A DNA stretch of 64,000 nucleotides, taken from assembly GCF_016597785.1 (NCBI RefSeq), contig NZ_JAENJG010000001.1, forward strand, positions 744,001 through 808,000. The letters are read 5' to 3'. Numbering within the stretch: the first letter of the stretch is position 1; every line of letters begins with the position of its first letter. The notes below the pieces were generated by a model. That model had not been told where the DNA came from and ran no database searches. It saw only the letters and a program-made list of their open reading frames with translations. The translations under genes were made by a program, and so were the position numbers. Source of the stretch: Leucobacter sp. L43. Its GTDB lineage: Bacteria; Actinomycetota; Actinomycetes; Actinomycetales; Microbacteriaceae. This document shows, piece by piece, positions 56,167 through 64,000 of this stretch.

Positions 56167-56253
56167 GACGAGACGACTGTACGCCCTGACGCCCGGGGCG
56201 ATGCTGAGGCGCGCTGGTGCGGCCTCGCTTCGGGTGAACTCCCAGTCGCGGTC

Positions 56254-57363
56254 TCAGTCGTTCTTGGAGAGCGAGCGCCACCGGATTCCCGCAGCGATGA
56301 ATCCGTCGAGATCGCCGTTGAAGACGGCCTCCGGCTGCGAGGCCTCGTGCCCCGTGCGCAGATCTTTGACGAGCTGCTGCCCGTACAGGAAGTAGGAGCG
56401 GATCTGGTCGCCCCAGCTCGCCGTGATGCTGCCCGCGAGTTCTTTCTTCTTCGCGGCCTCCTGCTCGCGCTGCAGCAGGAGCAGTCGCGTCTGGAGCACG
56501 CGCATCGCGGCTGCGCGGTTCTGGATCTGTGACTTCTCGTTCTGCATCGAGACGACGATGCCGGAGGGGATGTGCGTGATGCGCACGGCGGAGTCCGTGG
56601 TGTTGACCGACTGGCCCCCCGGGCCCGAGGATCGGTAGACGTCGACGCGGATGTCGCTCTCGGGCACCTCGACCTCCGTCGCCTCCTCGAGCAGCGGAAT
56701 GACCTCGACGCCCGCGAAGCTCGTCTGGCGCTTGTCGGCCGAGCCGAACGGGCTGATGCGGGCGAGGCGATGGGTGCCGGCCTCGACCGAGATCGTGCCG
56801 AAGGCGTACGGCGCGTCGATCTCGAAGGTCGCGGACTTGATGCCGGCGCCCTCCGCGTACGAGGTGTCGAGCACCTTCGTCGGGTAGTCGTGCTGCTCGG
56901 CCCAGCGCAGGTACATGCGCAGCAGCATCTCGGCGAAATCAGTGGCGTCGTCGCCGCCTGCGCCGGAGCGGATCGTGACGACTGCGGCGCGCTCGTCGTA
57001 TTCGCCCGAGAGCATCGTCTGCACCTCGAGATCCTGAATGACCTTCTCGAGCGCGACGAGCTCCGCCGCGGCCTCCGCCGCCGAATCGGCATCGTCGGCC
57101 TCCTCGGCGAGTTCGATGAGCACCTCGAGGTCGTCGAGGCGCTGCTCGACGCTCCGCACGCGCTTCACCCGCGCCTGGCGATGGGAGAGGCCGCTCGTCA
57201 CCTTCTGAGCGGCTGCGGGATCGTCCCAGAGGTCGGGGGCCGCGGCCTGCTCCTCGAGCTCAGCGATCTCCCGATCGAGCTTGGGCAGATCCAGCACCGC
57301 AGCGATGTCTGCGTACGTCGAGCGGAGTGCGCGGATGCGGGCGGAGAAGTCGAGATCGAGCAT
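56254..57363 (-). CDS. prfB: Peptide chain release factor 2
   Basis: RF2 reads UGA and UAA stop codons. The 369-residue protein has the SPF anticodon tripeptide ([16 protein letters not shown]) and the catalytic GGQ in [15 protein letters not shown]. It is encoded in a single frame, without the in-frame stop and +1 frameshift used by many other bacteria, as expected for actinobacteria. The ATG at 57363 gives [16 protein letters not shown] lies eight bases upstream. Confidence 0.96.
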   Translation of the reverse strand: MLDLDFSARIRALRSTYADIAAVLDLPKLDREIAELEEQAAAPDLWDDPAAAQKVTSGLSHRQARVKRVRSVEQRLDDLEVLIELAEEADDADSAAEAAAELVALEKVIQDLEVQTMLSGEYDERAAVVTIRSGAGGDDATDFAEMLLRMYLRWAEQHDYPTKVLDTSYAEGAGIKSATFEIDAPYAFGTISVEAGTHRLARISPFGSADKRQTSFAGVEVIPLLEEATEVEVPESDIRVDVYRSSGPGGQSVNTTDSAVRITHIPSGIVVSMQNEKSQIQNRAAAMRVLQTRLLLLQREQEAAKKKELAGSITASWGDQIRSYFLYGQQLVKDLRTGHEASQPEAVFNGDLDGFIAAGIRWRSLSKND

Positions 57364-57451
57364 GGTGCTCAAGCTTACTCGCCGGATCGCCAACGCTGGT
57401 GGTCGCAGTTCTGCGCGGCTGAGGATCCGGGGGCCGGTATTCGGGCTCGAG

Positions 57452-58915
57452 TCAGATCACGGCCTCCGTGAACGGCCGCGCCGCCGCACCGCCCGCCCCG
57501 CTGCGCCACGCGCGCGCGAGACGATCCACCGCCTCATCGAGCGTCGCCTCCGGCGCCGAGAACGGCAGGCGCACGAACCGTTCGAATGTGCCCGGGCTCC
57601 CGAAACGCGGGCCTGGCGGCAGATGCAGGTCGAGCTCGGCCGCGGCTCGACTCAACCGGGAGCTCGCGCGCTCGCCGATGTCGACCCAGACGCAGACTCC
57701 GCCCACCGCCGGCGAGGGCGTCCACTCCGGAACGCGCTCCGCCAGCCGTTCGACGAGGAACCGATGGCGGGCTGTGAGCTGGTGAGACCGTTCGACGAGG
57801 ATGTCGTCGTACTGCTCGAGCGCGTGGAGTGCGAGCACCTGCTCCCACGTTCCGGTGCCGAGGTCCCCGATGCGGCGCGCCGCCTCCAGGCGTCCGATCA
57901 GATCGGGAGCAGCCCGAATCCAGCCCACGCGCATGCCGCCCCAGACCGTCTTTCCGACCGACCCCACCGTGAGAATCGCATCGTGATGATGCTCCTGCTC
58001 GGCATGCGCCGCGAACGGGACGATGGGCACCGGCTCCCCCAGCGAGAGTTCAGCGGTGGTCTCGTCGGCGATGATGTACGCACCCTGACCGGCGAGCGCG
58101 GTGATCAGGCGCGACTTCAACCCGACCGGCATGCGGAGGCCGGTCGGGTTGTGGTGATCCGGAATGAGATAGGCGAGTTTCGGCGACGTGCGCTCTGCGA
58201 TCTCCAGCATGCTCGACGCGTCGTACCCGTCGTGCGAGCCGATGCCGCCTCCACCGACCGGCAGCTCGGCGAGCAGCGCACCCGTCGCCGCGATCGCCTC
58301 TCTGGCGTGCGGATAGCTGGGCGATTCGACGAGGCTGCGATCCCCGCGTCGCAGCAGGGTGCGGGCGATCAGGAAGATGGCGTGCTGCGCACCCAGTGTC
58401 ACCATGATCTGCTCCGGCGTCGTGGGGAGGCCGCGCGCGGTGTACCGTTCCGCCAGCGAGGCGCGCAGCTCCGGGAGCCCGAGTGTGTCGTAGCCGATGA
58501 GCCGAAACGCGGCAGCGTGCTCCGTCGCGGCGCGCGCATTGAGTTCCGCGAGCCCGCTCCACGGCTCGGGGCACGCGCTCGACAGGTCGATTCCGCCGAT
58601 CGTGCCAGCCCAGAGTCCCTCCCGCGTCGTTCCGCTGCCGCGCACGACGGTGCCGGAGCCGCGCCGCGAGCGCACGACCGCGGTCTCGCGCAAGCGCTGG
58701 TACGCCGCAGCCACCGTGGTGCGGCTCACCCCGAGCGACTCCGCGAGCGGGCGTTCGGCCGGCAGCGTGGTGCCCGGCACGATGCGGCCGTCGCGCACGA
58801 GCAGCGTCACGCTGTCCGCCAGCTCGAGGTAGCCGTGCCCCGCCCCGCGCCAGCGTCCGAGCAACTCGGTCAGTCGGCGCGCGCTGAGGCGCTGCCCGGT
58901 CCACGTCTCGTTCAT
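57452..58915 (-). CDS. MocR-type (GntR–aminotransferase) transcriptional regulator
   Basis: The 487-residue protein joins an N-terminal GntR winged helix ([32 protein letters not shown]) to a class I aminotransferase-like domain (about 110–470). The PLP-lysine motif reads [16 protein letters not shown] and the HNPTG motif is present ([14 protein letters not shown]), so PLP binding is likely. It is divergent from a YczE-like gene, a known association (YczR–YczE). TAGCGT-N6-ATG with TTGCCA 18 bases before it forms a good leaderless promoter. Confidence 0.9.
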   Translation of the reverse strand: MNETWTGQRLSARRLTELLGRWRGAGHGYLELADSVTLLVRDGRIVPGTTLPAERPLAESLGVSRTTVAAAYQRLRETAVVRSRRGSGTVVRGSGTTREGLWAGTIGGIDLSSACPEPWSGLAELNARAATEHAAAFRLIGYDTLGLPELRASLAERYTARGLPTTPEQIMVTLGAQHAIFLIARTLLRRGDRSLVESPSYPHAREAIAATGALLAELPVGGGGIGSHDGYDASSMLEIAERTSPKLAYLIPDHHNPTGLRMPVGLKSRLITALAGQGAYIIADETTAELSLGEPVPIVPFAAHAEQEHHHDAILTVGSVGKTVWGGMRVGWIRAAPDLIGRLEAARRIGDLGTGTWEQVLALHALEQYDDILVERSHQLTARHRFLVERLAERVPEWTPSPAVGGVCVWVDIGERASSRLSRAAAELDLHLPPGPRFGSPGTFERFVRLPFSAPEATLDEAVDRLARAWRSGAGGAAARPFTEAVI

Positions 58916-58921
58916 GAGGCC

Positions 58922-58956
58922 ACGCTATGCGAATTGGCCTCTTGCTGGCAATGCCA
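58922..58956. promoter_or_regulatory. MocR/YczE divergent promoter region with inverted repeat
   Basis: ATTGGC (58933–58938) and GCCAAT (58953–58958) form an inverted repeat with 14 bases between. On the minus strand TTGCCA and TAGCGT (58922–58927) are a -35/-10 pair with 18-base spacing leading to the mocR ATG. The repeat overlaps this promoter, so autoregulation is likely. Confidence 0.55.
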
Positions 58957-58976
58957 ATATGAGGTGGACTGCTCGC

Positions 58977-59624
58977 ATGCTCCGACGATTCGCGCGCCTC
59001 ATCCCCGGCCTCCTGCTCTACGGCGTCGCCGACGCATTCATGATCCGCGCAGCACTCGGCGTCGACCCGTGGACGGTCTTCGCGCAGGGGCTCTCGATGC
59101 AGACCGGTCTCGGAATCGGCATTCTCACCAACATCATCGGGCTGCTCGTGCTGCTGCTCTGGTGGCCGCTGCGCCAGAAGCCCGGCATCGGCACGCTGCT
59201 CAACATCATGCTCGTCGGGCCCGGCATCGAGCTCGGCCTGTGGCTGCTCCCGACACCCGGATCATTCTGGCTGCGCGTCGCCTACTTCTCCATCGGGCTG
59301 CTCCTGCTCGCCGTCGCGAGCGGCATCTACATCGGCGCGAACCTCGGGCCGGGCCCGCGAGACGGCCTCATGACGGGCATCCACCTGCGCTTCGGCACGC
59401 CGATCTGGATCGGCCGCACCGCCGTCGAAGTCACCGTTCTGCTCATCGGCTGGTCGCTCGGCGGAAACGTCGGCGTCGGAACCATCGTCTTCGCCGCGCT
59501 GATCGGCCCGCTCTGCTCGATCACGCTCCCCCTCTTCGGCGGCCGCGCGATCCGGCGTCGCGACACGAGCCCCCGCACGACGAAGCCCGCCGCGTCGACC
59601 GAGGAGGAATCCCTCTCGGCCTGA
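58977..59624 (+). CDS. YczE/YitT-like membrane protein
   Basis: The 215-residue protein has five membrane helices and the family pattern: RLIPGLLLYGVADAFMIRA, GVDPWTVFAQGLSMQTG, and GPGPRDGLMTGIHLRFGTP. These proteins pair with MocR regulators; their transport activity is unproven. ATG 58977 is preferred because GAGGTGG lies upstream; an ATG at 58959 is an alternative but would fall inside the inverted repeat region. Confidence 0.82.
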   Translation: MLRRFARLIPGLLLYGVADAFMIRAALGVDPWTVFAQGLSMQTGLGIGILTNIIGLLVLLLWWPLRQKPGIGTLLNIMLVGPGIELGLWLLPTPGSFWLRVAYFSIGLLLLAVASGIYIGANLGPGPRDGLMTGIHLRFGTPIWIGRTAVEVTVLLIGWSLGGNVGVGTIVFAALIGPLCSITLPLFGGRAIRRRDTSPRTTKPAASTEEESLSA

Positions 59625-59650
59625 CACGACGGGCTCCGCCCGCACCGGAG

Positions 59651-61066
59651 TCAGTCGTCGACCGACACCTTGTTGAAGCCGGTGACGGGCTGGCTCTCGT
59701 CGAACGATGCCACCTTCTTCTGGAATCCGCGCGTGATGACGAGCAAGTAGACGAAACCGAGGCCCGTCCAGATCAGGCCGCCGAGCAGCGCGTGCCCGTC
59801 GAGGTTCACCCACAGGAGGCCGGTGAGCAACGTACCGATCACCGGCATCACGATGTAGTTGAAGATGTCCTTCGGGGTGCGGCGACGCCCCTTGCGAATC
59901 GCGAACCAGGCGATCACCGACAGGTTGACGAAGGTGAAGGCGATCAGCGCGCCGTAGTTGATGTACGCGGCGATCATCTCGAGCGTGAAGGCGATCGCGA
60001 GCAGGGAGATGGCACCGGTGAGCACGATGTTGAAGGTCGGCGTGTGCGTGCGCGGGTTCACGTATCCGAAGAACTTCTGCGGCAGTACGTTGTTGCGGCC
60101 CATCACGAGCAGCATGCGCGACACCGATGCGTGCGACGCGAGACCCGATGCGAGCGTCGCTGCGAACCCGGCCGCGGTGAGCACCGCGGAGAGCACCGTG
60201 CCGCCGACGAGGTCGCCGATGATCGGGAGCGTGCTGTCCTCCACGTACTGCATGTCGCCGCCCGGGGCGAACTCGTTCCAGTCCGGGAAGCGCTGCTGGG
60301 TGAAATACCCGGCGATGAGGAAGATCGCGCCGCCGATGACCACGGTGAGCAGAATCGCCTTCGGCATGATCTTCGGCGTCTTCGCCTCCTCCGCGTACAT
60401 CGTGACGGCGTCGAAGCCGATGAAGGAGAAGCAGACGATGGTCGCTCCGGCGAGCACCGCTCCGAACTCGACGCCGTTGTGGAAGAAGGGCTTCACGGTC
60501 ACGACGCCGTTCTCGCCGGCGCCGCCGGCGAGCTGCACGATCACCATGAAGACGAAGATGGCCATCACGACGATCGAGAAGATGAGCAGCAGCATGTTGA
60601 CGTTCGACGTGCCGCGCATCGTGAGGTAGATGACCGTCGTGACGAACAGCACGTAGACGATGACCCAGACGGCGCCGGGGATGCTCGGGAAGAACGCCTC
60701 GAGATAGCTGCGCACGATGAGGCAGTTCACCATCGGCAGCAGCATGTAGTCGATCAGCGCCGTCCAGCCGACCAGGAAGCCGACGTTCGGGTGCATCGAC
60801 TCCCGCGCATACGTGTAGGCGGACCCGGCGCTGGGGATCGCTCCCGCCATCTTCCCGTAGCTGACCGCGGTGAAGATCATGACGATGAGAGCCACGGTGT
60901 ACGCGAGGGGCACGACGTTGTTCGTGTCGCGCGCCACGAGACCGAACGTGTCGAATACCACCGTCGGGGTCATATAGCCGAGGCCGAGGCCGACGATCGC
61001 CCAGAGCCCGAGGCTCCGCTTGAGGCGAGCACCGTTCGACGAGGCCGGTGCAGACAAAGCGGTCAT
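59651..61066 (-). CDS. APC-family permease, putrescine-importer-like
   Basis: The 471-residue, 12-helix permease resembles PuuP-type transporters: SLGLWAIVGLGLGYMTPTVV in helix 1, AGAIPSAGSAYTYARESMHP, and IVCFSFIGFDAVTMYAEEAK in TM6. GAAGGAGA precedes the ATG at 61066. The pot genes lie directly upstream, so polyamine uptake is plausible, though other amines or amino acids are possible. A terminator separates it from potC. Confidence 0.83.
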   Translation of the reverse strand: MTALSAPASSNGARLKRSLGLWAIVGLGLGYMTPTVVFDTFGLVARDTNNVVPLAYTVALIVMIFTAVSYGKMAGAIPSAGSAYTYARESMHPNVGFLVGWTALIDYMLLPMVNCLIVRSYLEAFFPSIPGAVWVIVYVLFVTTVIYLTMRGTSNVNMLLLIFSIVVMAIFVFMVIVQLAGGAGENGVVTVKPFFHNGVEFGAVLAGATIVCFSFIGFDAVTMYAEEAKTPKIMPKAILLTVVIGGAIFLIAGYFTQQRFPDWNEFAPGGDMQYVEDSTLPIIGDLVGGTVLSAVLTAAGFAATLASGLASHASVSRMLLVMGRNNVLPQKFFGYVNPRTHTPTFNIVLTGAISLLAIAFTLEMIAAYINYGALIAFTFVNLSVIAWFAIRKGRRRTPKDIFNYIVMPVIGTLLTGLLWVNLDGHALLGGLIWTGLGFVYLLVITRGFQKKVASFDESQPVTGFNKVSVDD

Positions 61067-61185
61067 GTTCTCTCCTTCAAGAACGCAGCTGCGTCGCACG
61101 ACCAGAATCCGCTCGGCAGCCCTATTGCGGCGACGAGGAATTCGCCAAGCACACATCCTGCACCCGCGCGGTGCTGTCGCGCAAG

Positions 61186-61210
61186 CCGGACGTGCGAATT
61201 GCACGCCCGG
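61186..61210 (-). terminator. Terminator of the pot operon
   Basis: A 10-bp stem with one G·T pair (CCGGGCGTGC/GCACGTCCGG on the minus strand) and loop AATTC lies eight bases after the potC stop. Confidence 0.65.
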
Positions 61211-61218
61211 CCCGACGG

Positions 61219-62019
61219 CTACACCCGAGCGAGTCGCTTCCGCTTGGAGATGTTCACCATCTGGACGACGACCACGAGCAGCAGCGCCGACACGAACACG
61301 ATCGACGCCAGCACGTTCGCCTGGGCGGGCACCCCCTTGAGCGCCGACACGTAGATGAACTTCGGGAACGTCGTCGCCGTGCCCGAATTGAAGTTCGTGA
61401 TGATGAAGTCGTCGAAGGAGAGCGCGAAGCTCAGCAGCGCGGCGCCGATGATGCCGGGCGCCAGCATCGGCAGTGTCACGCGCCAGAACACCTGCCCGGG
61501 CGACGCGTAGAGATCGCGCCCGGCCTCCTCGATCGCCGGGTCGAGGCTCGCCACTCTGGCCTTCACCGCGACGACGACGTACGAGATGCAGAACATCGTG
61601 TGAGCCAGGATGATCGTGCCGACGCCCTTCTCCACTCCGGCGAGGAGGAACTGCGCTGCGAGCCCGGCCCCCAGCACCACCTCGGGCGTCGCCATCGGGG
61701 TGAAGAGCAGCAGACTCACCGTCGATCGTGCCCGGAAGCGGTAGCGCACGAGCGCGATGGCGATCATCGTGCCCAGTGCTGTGGCCGCGACGGTGGCGAC
61801 GACTCCGATGAGAATGCTGTTCCCGAAGGCGGTGCACACCTGCGGCGCACCGCACGGGTTCTCCCAGTTGCGGAGCGTGAAGCCGCGCCAGAGGATGTTG
61901 TTGCGGCCGGAGTCGTTGAAGGAGAACACGATGACGTGCAGGATCGGGAGCAGGAGGTAGATGAGGACGATCGCGCTCATGACGGGCACGAACGCCCTCC
62001 CCAGACTGAAGTGCTTCAC
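61219..62019 (-). CDS. potC: Spermidine/putrescine-type ABC transporter permease PotC
   Basis: The 266-residue protein has six membrane helices and the inner-membrane EAA loop EEAGRDLYASPGQVFWRVTLP that contacts the ATPase. FALSFDDFIITNFNSG is typical of PotC. GTG at 62019 overlaps the potB stop (GTGA). No binding-protein gene (potD) is inside the window, so it may lie beyond the right edge. Confidence 0.9.
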   Translation of the reverse strand: MKHFSLGRAFVPVMSAIVLIYLLLPILHVIVFSFNDSGRNNILWRGFTLRNWENPCGAPQVCTAFGNSILIGVVATVAATALGTMIAIALVRYRFRARSTVSLLLFTPMATPEVVLGAGLAAQFLLAGVEKGVGTIILAHTMFCISYVVVAVKARVASLDPAIEEAGRDLYASPGQVFWRVTLPMLAPGIIGAALLSFALSFDDFIITNFNSGTATTFPKFIYVSALKGVPAQANVLASIVFVSALLLVVVVQMVNISKRKRLARV

Positions 62020-62876
62020 AGCAGATCCTCCGCCCCGCTCTTGCGCACGTACGTGGCGACGAACACCAGGATGATCACCATCAGGATGATCGAGAGCGCT
62101 GCTGCCATCGGATAGTTCTGCGTTTGCAGGAAGTTCGACTCGATGACGTTGCCGATCATGGTCGTGGAGGTGCCGCCCAAGAACTCGCGCGATGCGTTGA
62201 CGTAGTCGCCCGACATCGGGATGAAGCTGAGCAGCGTCCCCGAGACGATCCCCGGCATGGAGAGCGGGAGCGTGACCCGGCGGAACGTGGTGAGAGGCGA
62301 CGCGTAGAGGTCGGACCCGGCTTCGAGCAGCCTGAGATCGAGCGCTTGGAGCGAGGCGTACATCGGCAGCACCATGAACGGGATGAAGTTGTACACGAGC
62401 CCGAAGATGACGGAGAAATGGGTTCCCACCAGCTCGCTCGGCAGGATCGCCTTCCACGCGAGCGTGCGAAGCAGGAAGCTGATGAAGAACGGCGCGACGA
62501 CGAGGATCAGCAGGATCCCCTGGAGCATCGGCCGCGAGCGCACCTTCACGCCGATCAGGTACGCGAGCGGATAGCTGATCAGGAGGCCGATGATCGTCGC
62601 AGAGATCGCGTAGACGAACGATCGCGCGAGGTGCGGCCCGTACTCCTGCAGCGCGGTCCAATAATTCGAGAACTGGGCGGCAGCGACGTACTGCCCGATC
62701 CCGCCGGCGTCGGCGGGAGCTTGGAGCGACGTCAGCGCGAGCTGGAAGAACGGGGCCACGAAGAAGAGCAGCATGTAGGCGACGCCCGGTGCGAGCAGCA
62801 CCAGCGCGACCCAGCCGCGCTTCCGGGGGGCCTGATCGGCCTGCTTCGCGCTCGTCGAGAATGCGGTGAGAGCCAC
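62016..62876 (-). CDS. potB: Spermidine/putrescine-type ABC transporter permease PotB
   Basis: The 286-residue protein has six helices, an EAA loop (EAGSDLYASPLTTFRRVTLP) and the PotB-like GTHFSVIFGLVYNFIPFMVL. The GTG at 62876 lies 10 bases after the potA stop with GGGGA upstream. It works with PotA and PotC. Confidence 0.9.
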   Translation of the reverse strand: MALTAFSTSAKQADQAPRKRGWVALVLLAPGVAYMLLFFVAPFFQLALTSLQAPADAGGIGQYVAAAQFSNYWTALQEYGPHLARSFVYAISATIIGLLISYPLAYLIGVKVRSRPMLQGILLILVVAPFFISFLLRTLAWKAILPSELVGTHFSVIFGLVYNFIPFMVLPMYASLQALDLRLLEAGSDLYASPLTTFRRVTLPLSMPGIVSGTLLSFIPMSGDYVNASREFLGGTSTTMIGNVIESNFLQTQNYPMAAALSIILMVIILVFVATYVRKSGAEDLL

Positions 62877-62886
62877 GATCGGTCCC

Positions 62887-64000
62887 CTACTCTGCGAGAG
62901 CGGCTCGGGACGCGATGGCTCGCGTCGACAGGCCCGCATCGACGATGCCGGCGTCGAGCGGATCATCCAGCAGTCCGAACGTGTGCTCGACGCGCCAGCT
63001 CAGCCAGACCTCGTCGCCCAGCGCGGCGGTCGGGCCGGCCTGCAGATTCTGAGCGAAGACCTGCACGTCGCCGGCTCCTGGCACCGCTACGGTGTACTGG
63101 GTGCTCACGCCGATGAACGACACATCGGTGACCCTCCCCGGGCCGACTGCGTTGGTCAGCGCGTCGGGTTCGGGCTCCGCATGCGCAAGCGTCAGCTTCT
63201 CCGGCCGCACGCCGATCGTGATCCGACCGCTGTCGCGCTCGCTCCGGTTACGGGGCACCGAGAGCCTCATGCCGCGGAACTCGGCGTGCAGCACCTGGTC
63301 CGTCGTTCCTGCGACCTCCACCGGGAAGAGATTCGACTGACCGAGGAAGTTCGCGACGAAGACGGTCCGCGGCAACTCGTACAGCTCTTCCGGCGCCCCC
63401 ATCTGCTCGATTCTCCCCTGGTGCATCACCGCGACCGTATCGGCCATCGTCATGGCCTCCTCCTGATCGTGGGTGACATGCAAGAACGTCAGCCCGACCT
63501 CCTGCTGAATCTGCTTGAGCTCCTGCTGCATCTGACGCCGGAGTTTCAAGTCCAGCGCGCCGAGCGGCTCATCGAGCAGGAGGAGCGCCGGCCGGTTCAC
63601 CACCGCTCGCGCCAGCGCTACGCGCTGCTGCTGCCCGCCCGAAAGCTGGGCGGGCTTCCGATCCGCGACGTGGTCGAGTTCGACCAGGCGCAGCGCTTCG
63701 TGCGCCTTGGCGGCGGGGTCGGAGATGCGACGTCGGCGCAAGCCGAACGCGACGTTCTCGAGCACCGACATGTGCGGGAAGAGGGCGTAGGACTGGAACA
63801 CCGTGTTCACCGGTCGCCGGTGAGGGGTCAGAGCGGTCACGTCCTGTCCGCCGATGAGGATGCGCCCGGCCGTGGCCTCCTCGAGACCCGCGACGAGGCG
63901 CAGCGTCGTCGTCTTGCCGCAACCCGACGGACCGAGCAGTGCGAAGAAGGAGCCCGCCGGAATCGTCAGGTCGAGATGTTCGATCGCGGTGAATCCCGGA
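62887..64000 (-). CDS. potA: Spermidine/putrescine-type ABC transporter ATPase PotA (5' end beyond window)
   Basis: The reading frame is open to the right edge, so the N-terminus is missing. Visible are Walker A GPSGCGKTTT (around 63,910–63,935), Q-loop FQSYALFPHMSVLENVAFGL, signature LSGGQQQRVALARAVVN, Walker B ALLLLDEPLGALD, H-loop LHVTHDQEEAM, and the C-terminal TOBE domain. Most similar to PotA-class ATPases; the TOBE region suggests maltose/polyamine-type regulation. An internal GTG at 63840 is not the start, because Walker A lies upstream of it. Confidence 0.92.
   Translation of the reverse strand, partial: PGFTAIEHLDLTIPAGSFFALLGPSGCGKTTTLRLVAGLEEATAGRILIGGQDVTALTPHRRPVNTVFQSYALFPHMSVLENVAFGLRRRRISDPAAKAHEALRLVELDHVADRKPAQLSGGQQQRVALARAVVNRPALLLLDEPLGALDLKLRRQMQQELKQIQQEVGLTFLHVTHDQEEAMTMADTVAVMHQGRIEQMGAPEELYELPRTVFVANFLGQSNLFPVEVAGTTDQVLHAEFRGMRLSVPRNRSERDSGRITIGVRPEKLTLAHAEPEPDALTNAVGPGRVTDVSFIGVSTQYTVAVPGAGDVQVFAQNLQAGPTAALGDEVWLSWRVEHTFGLLDDPLDAGIVDAGLSTRAIASRAALAE

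Noticed and set aside
56254-57363. Programmed frameshift in prfB
   Set aside because: The gene is continuous in one frame from ATG to stop, as in other actinobacteria.
57281-61354. Very long open frame on the plus strand spanning prfB, mocR and permease genes
   Set aside because: It runs antisense to several clearly conserved proteins and across the plus-strand YczE gene in another frame. It has Arg/His/Asp-rich composition typical of antisense frames in high-GC DNA.

Overview
The window is a stretch of high-GC actinobacterial chromosome. The protein sequences and the gene order (pnp–pepR–dapB, dapA–rnj, ftsK–pgsA–cinA–clgR–DUF3046–recA–recX) point to the family Microbacteriaceae. Leucobacter or a close relative is my best guess, from general resemblance only. 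No plasmid, prophage, transposase, CRISPR array or restriction/defence island was seen.

Layout. (1) 1–26.4 kb is almost entirely leftward (minus strand) and is a core housekeeping block. In transcription order it holds pnp, an M16 peptidase, dapB, a TPR membrane protein, an amino-acid permease, a GGDEF protein, thyA, folA, dapA, rnj, a FemAB–MurJ–FemAB trio, ftsK, a membrane-anchored unknown, pgsA, cinA (C-terminal domain only), a glutamine-type ABC transporter, clgR, DUF3046, recA and recX. A LexA-type box lies upstream of recA. (2) 26.8–38.7 kb holds a GntR/FadR regulator, serA, two small membrane proteins, the helicase hrpB, and the branched-chain amino-acid genes ilvD, ilvB, ilvN and ilvC. 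(3) 38.8–43.2 kb holds a tRNA-Lys(CTT) with promoter and terminator, a HisN-like phosphatase, a DUF3054 protein, gap, a GlxA-type regulator and a YbjN-like protein. (4) 43.4–48.5 kb looks like a zinc-starvation (Zur) module: a Fur-family regulator, a permease with a TIGR03943-type partner, an unknown exported protein, an unlisted 40-residue zinc-free L36 gene (rpmJ2), and a CobW/COG0523-like protein that has lost its P-loop. Two related 15-bp palindromes sit at its promoters. (5) 48.5–52.1 kb holds a CopC/YcnI copper-type cluster and a CycA-like permease. (6) 52.3–57.4 kb holds ssrA (tmRNA, enclosed by a perfect 19-bp inverted repeat), a TetR regulator, smpB, ftsX, ftsE and prfB. (7) 57.4–64 kb holds a MocR regulator divergent from a YczE-like protein, then a polyamine-type permease and potC, potB and a potA cut by the window edge.

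How genes work together. Many neighbours overlap by 1–4 bases or lie within about 15 bases (recX/recA, murJ/fem, folA/thyA, ilvB/ilvN, ftsE/ftsX, glnHP/glnQ, potB/potC, copC/ycnI), which suggests coupled translation. A recurring arrangement, TANNNT followed by exactly six bases and then the start codon, precedes at least nine genes. It is the spacing expected of leaderless actinobacterial transcripts. The most interesting regions are the Zur-like module with its apparent pseudo-GTPase, the inverted repeat enclosing ssrA, and the FemAB–MurJ–FemAB cell-wall cluster.
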